Part shown: one piece after another, positions 63,117 to 64,000 of the stretch
Layout: every line of letters begins with the position of its first letter
Position numbering within the stretch: the stretch's first letter is position 1
Assembly: GCA_900550145.1 (NCBI GenBank)
Contig: URRF01000001.1
Location: 26,225 to 90,224, forward strand
DNA: 64,000 nt
Direction: 5' to 3'
Source: an uncultured Mollicutes bacterium
GTDB lineage: Bacteria; Bacillota_I; Bacilli_A; RF39; UBA660
Translations under genes and position numbers: made by a program
The notes under the pieces: model-generated
What the model was told of the DNA's origin: nothing
Databases searched by the model: none
What the model saw: the letters and a program-made list of their open reading frames with translations, nothing else

Positions 63117-63222
63117 AGTCGTTATAGATTAAGCATGAATGCCCTCACTTCGTTCGGGCAAATCCCCCGTAGAGAAGTTCATCACTATCTCACTCACTAC
63201 TTGCTTTTTCTCTATAACGACT
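63117..63222 (-). terminator. Terminator-like stem with a GC-rich element in its loop
   Basis: A perfect 12-bp stem, AGTCGTTATAGA (63117-63128) and TCTATAACGACT (63211-63222), encloses an 82-base loop. That is far longer than in other terminators of this genome. The loop holds a GC-rich hairpin (GCCC...GGGC, 63141-63159) and the motif ATCCCCCGTAGAGAAG (63162-63177). It follows the 189-aa gene. Confidence 0.6.
63141..63177 (-). repeat. GC-rich dispersed motif with hairpin tail, intergenic copy
   Basis: Hairpin GCCCTCACTTCGTTCGGGC (63141-63159) adjoins ATCCCCCGTAGAGAAG (63162-63177), the same hairpin-plus-motif order as in genes. Confidence 0.9.
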
Positions 63223-63234
63223 ACCATATGTTTG

Positions 63235-63804
63235 TTAATTAAGTTCACTTCTATTAATAAAAGGATCTGTAACTATATGATTGACATCAACAGCTCCTCT
63301 TATATCATTCACCGCAATTATTTTAAATTCAAGAACAATAATTCTTGGAGATTTAGCTATCATTAAACCTTTATTCAAATTATTATCTACTTTAATAACG
63401 TTTTCATCTTTATCATATATAGCTTTAATAAGTTCTGGATCAGAATTGATATATTCAGCTATATTATTATAAGCAGCCATTGTTTTAATATTAACTTGAG
63501 TTCCAAGTTCAATAGCTGTTCTATTCAAAATAAGTTTATCTCCAATATTTGCATTTATAAGTTCAGAGTCTTCATCGCTAATAGCAGCAAGTAAAGGAGA
63601 AACAGCAACAGTAGATGGTTTCTTAGCATTAATAGAAGTCATAAAATCAAAAAGTTTTGTATCAAAACAAAGAGCTACAATACAATAATGTTTGGGAAGT
63701 TTAACTCCTTTAACAAGAGTATTTAAAACTTCAGGAGTAATCTCTCCAATAGAAGAAGGAATTCTAATTCCATAATTCTTCTTTTTACTTTTAATTTCAA
63801 TCAT
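63235..63804 (-). CDS. Conserved phage hypothetical protein (189 aa)
   Basis: This alpha/beta protein begins with a basic segment (MIEIKSKKKNYGIRIPSS) and has a hydrophobic core region (YCIVALCFDTKLFDFM, about 40-56) and a beta-rich C-terminus (SPRIIVLEFKIIAVND). I associate this gene order with crAss-like phages, but know no function. It is the most upstream complete gene of the minus-strand block in the window. Behind it lies the unusual stem at 63117-63222. Confidence 0.6.
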   Translation of the reverse strand: MIEIKSKKKNYGIRIPSSIGEITPEVLNTLVKGVKLPKHYCIVALCFDTKLFDFMTSINAKKPSTVAVSPLLAAISDEDSELINANIGDKLILNRTAIELGTQVNIKTMAAYNNIAEYINSDPELIKAIYDKDENVIKVDNNLNKGLMIAKSPRIIVLEFKIIAVNDIRGAVDVNHIVTDPFINRSELN

Positions 63805-63831
63805 AGTTTAAATAATTTGTTTAACAATATG

Positions 63832-64000
63832 TTAATTAAGAAGTTCAGCACCATTAAAAACACATGTACAACCACCTTTATAATGACCAACAACAGCAGC
63901 GTCAGTAGCAGTGTCACGAGCAACATGTATATATAATGGCAGGTATATATAATATATAAATATATTATATATACCTGCAACGCACGTAAAACGTATTATA
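63832..64000 (-). CDS. Partial hypothetical protein running off the window edge
   Basis: The frame ending at TAA (63832-63834) reads VARDTATDAAVGHYKGGCTC, then VFNGAELLN, with codons typical of the phage (GCT, GAT, GGT). It stays open to position 64000 but enters an AT-rich palindrome (63939-63978) where the predicted residues become Ile/Tyr-only and unlikely. The real start may be an alternative codon near 63921 or beyond the window, or the palindrome may have disrupted the gene. Confidence 0.35.
   Translation of the reverse strand, partial: IIRFTCVAGIYNIFIYYIYLPLYIHVARDTATDAAVVGHYKGGCTCVFNGAELLN
63939..63978. repeat. Near-perfect 40-base AT-rich palindrome
   Basis: Two 19-base arms starting and ending GCAGG/CCTGC, otherwise only A and T, are perfect complements around a two-base centre. 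It could be a terminator, a cruciform-prone site or an assembly-prone spot near the window end. Confidence 0.75.

Noticed and set aside
1..64000. Stop-codon reassignment as seen in some crAss-like phages
   Set aside because: Genes end in TAA, TGA (for example 31235, 47095, 49988 and 60618) and TAG (61935), and long frames are intact with the standard code.
1..64000. CRISPR array
   Set aside because: The repeated GC-rich motif is dispersed over kilobases with no regular spacing or spacers, and no Cas genes are seen; the Cas4/RecB-like nuclease is a common phage enzyme.

Overview
The window is a strongly A+T-rich, gene-dense stretch of a tailed double-stranded DNA phage. It most resembles a crAss-like phage (order Crassvirales) that infects a gut Bacteroidales host. 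Support comes from: a giant minus-strand gene encoding a virion-type RNA polymerase with a DFDVD catalytic motif; very large cargo-type virion proteins encoded just upstream of it; a portal/TerL/major capsid set typical of crAss-like phages; and several small genes (fibre-like, helix-turn-helix, membrane) of kinds common in Bacteroides phages. All of this is read from the sequence and recalled family patterns; no database search was run. TAA, TGA and TAG are all used as stops, so the standard bacterial code applies here.

Layout. (1) 1-4259, plus strand: early or accessory genes, namely a small ORF, a Siphovirus Gp157-like protein, an unknown, a DUF932 protein, dUTPase and two membrane-anchored coiled-coil proteins, ending at a convergent terminator (4339-4372). 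(2) 4398-4997, minus: a winged-helix, RepL-like protein. (3) 5271-31238, minus: the transcription/cargo module with the 4539-aa RNA polymerase, a 2178-aa protein carrying an HEQLH metallopeptidase motif, and 913-, 734- and 211-aa virion proteins. (4) 31235-38628, minus: tail module (1592-aa muzzle/stabilisation-like protein and three tail or connector proteins). (5) 38775-48306, minus: small structural, HTH, membrane and fibre genes. (6) 48371-59022, minus: capsid and packaging (structural proteins, major capsid protein, scaffold, portal, TerL). (7) 59029-60616, minus: a compact lysis cassette (GH108 endolysin, two small membrane proteins, a lipoprotein). (8) 60618-64000, minus: PD-(D/E)XK nuclease, small HExxH peptidase and conserved unknowns, running off the right edge. 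DNA polymerase, primase and helicase are not in the window.

How it works together (inference): the virion carries the giant polymerase and cargo proteins for ejection to start early transcription. The leftward block builds the head, portal, tail and fibres, packages DNA and lyses the cell. Hairpin terminators and a recurring AGCTA(N4)TAGCT-type palindrome separate the operons.

The most unusual feature is a family of at least 17 copies of a GC-rich motif, CTCTACGGGGGATTG, scattered in both orientations through coding and non-coding DNA. Inside genes it stays in frame, most often as the peptide QSPVE; several copies carry a variable GC-rich hairpin, and one sits in the loop of a terminator-like stem. 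It looks like a small proliferating or recombinogenic element, comparable in style to Rickettsia palindromic elements or yeast mitochondrial GC clusters. Other oddities are an in-frame TAA in a head-fibre-like gene and two short tracts of foreign-looking codon use.
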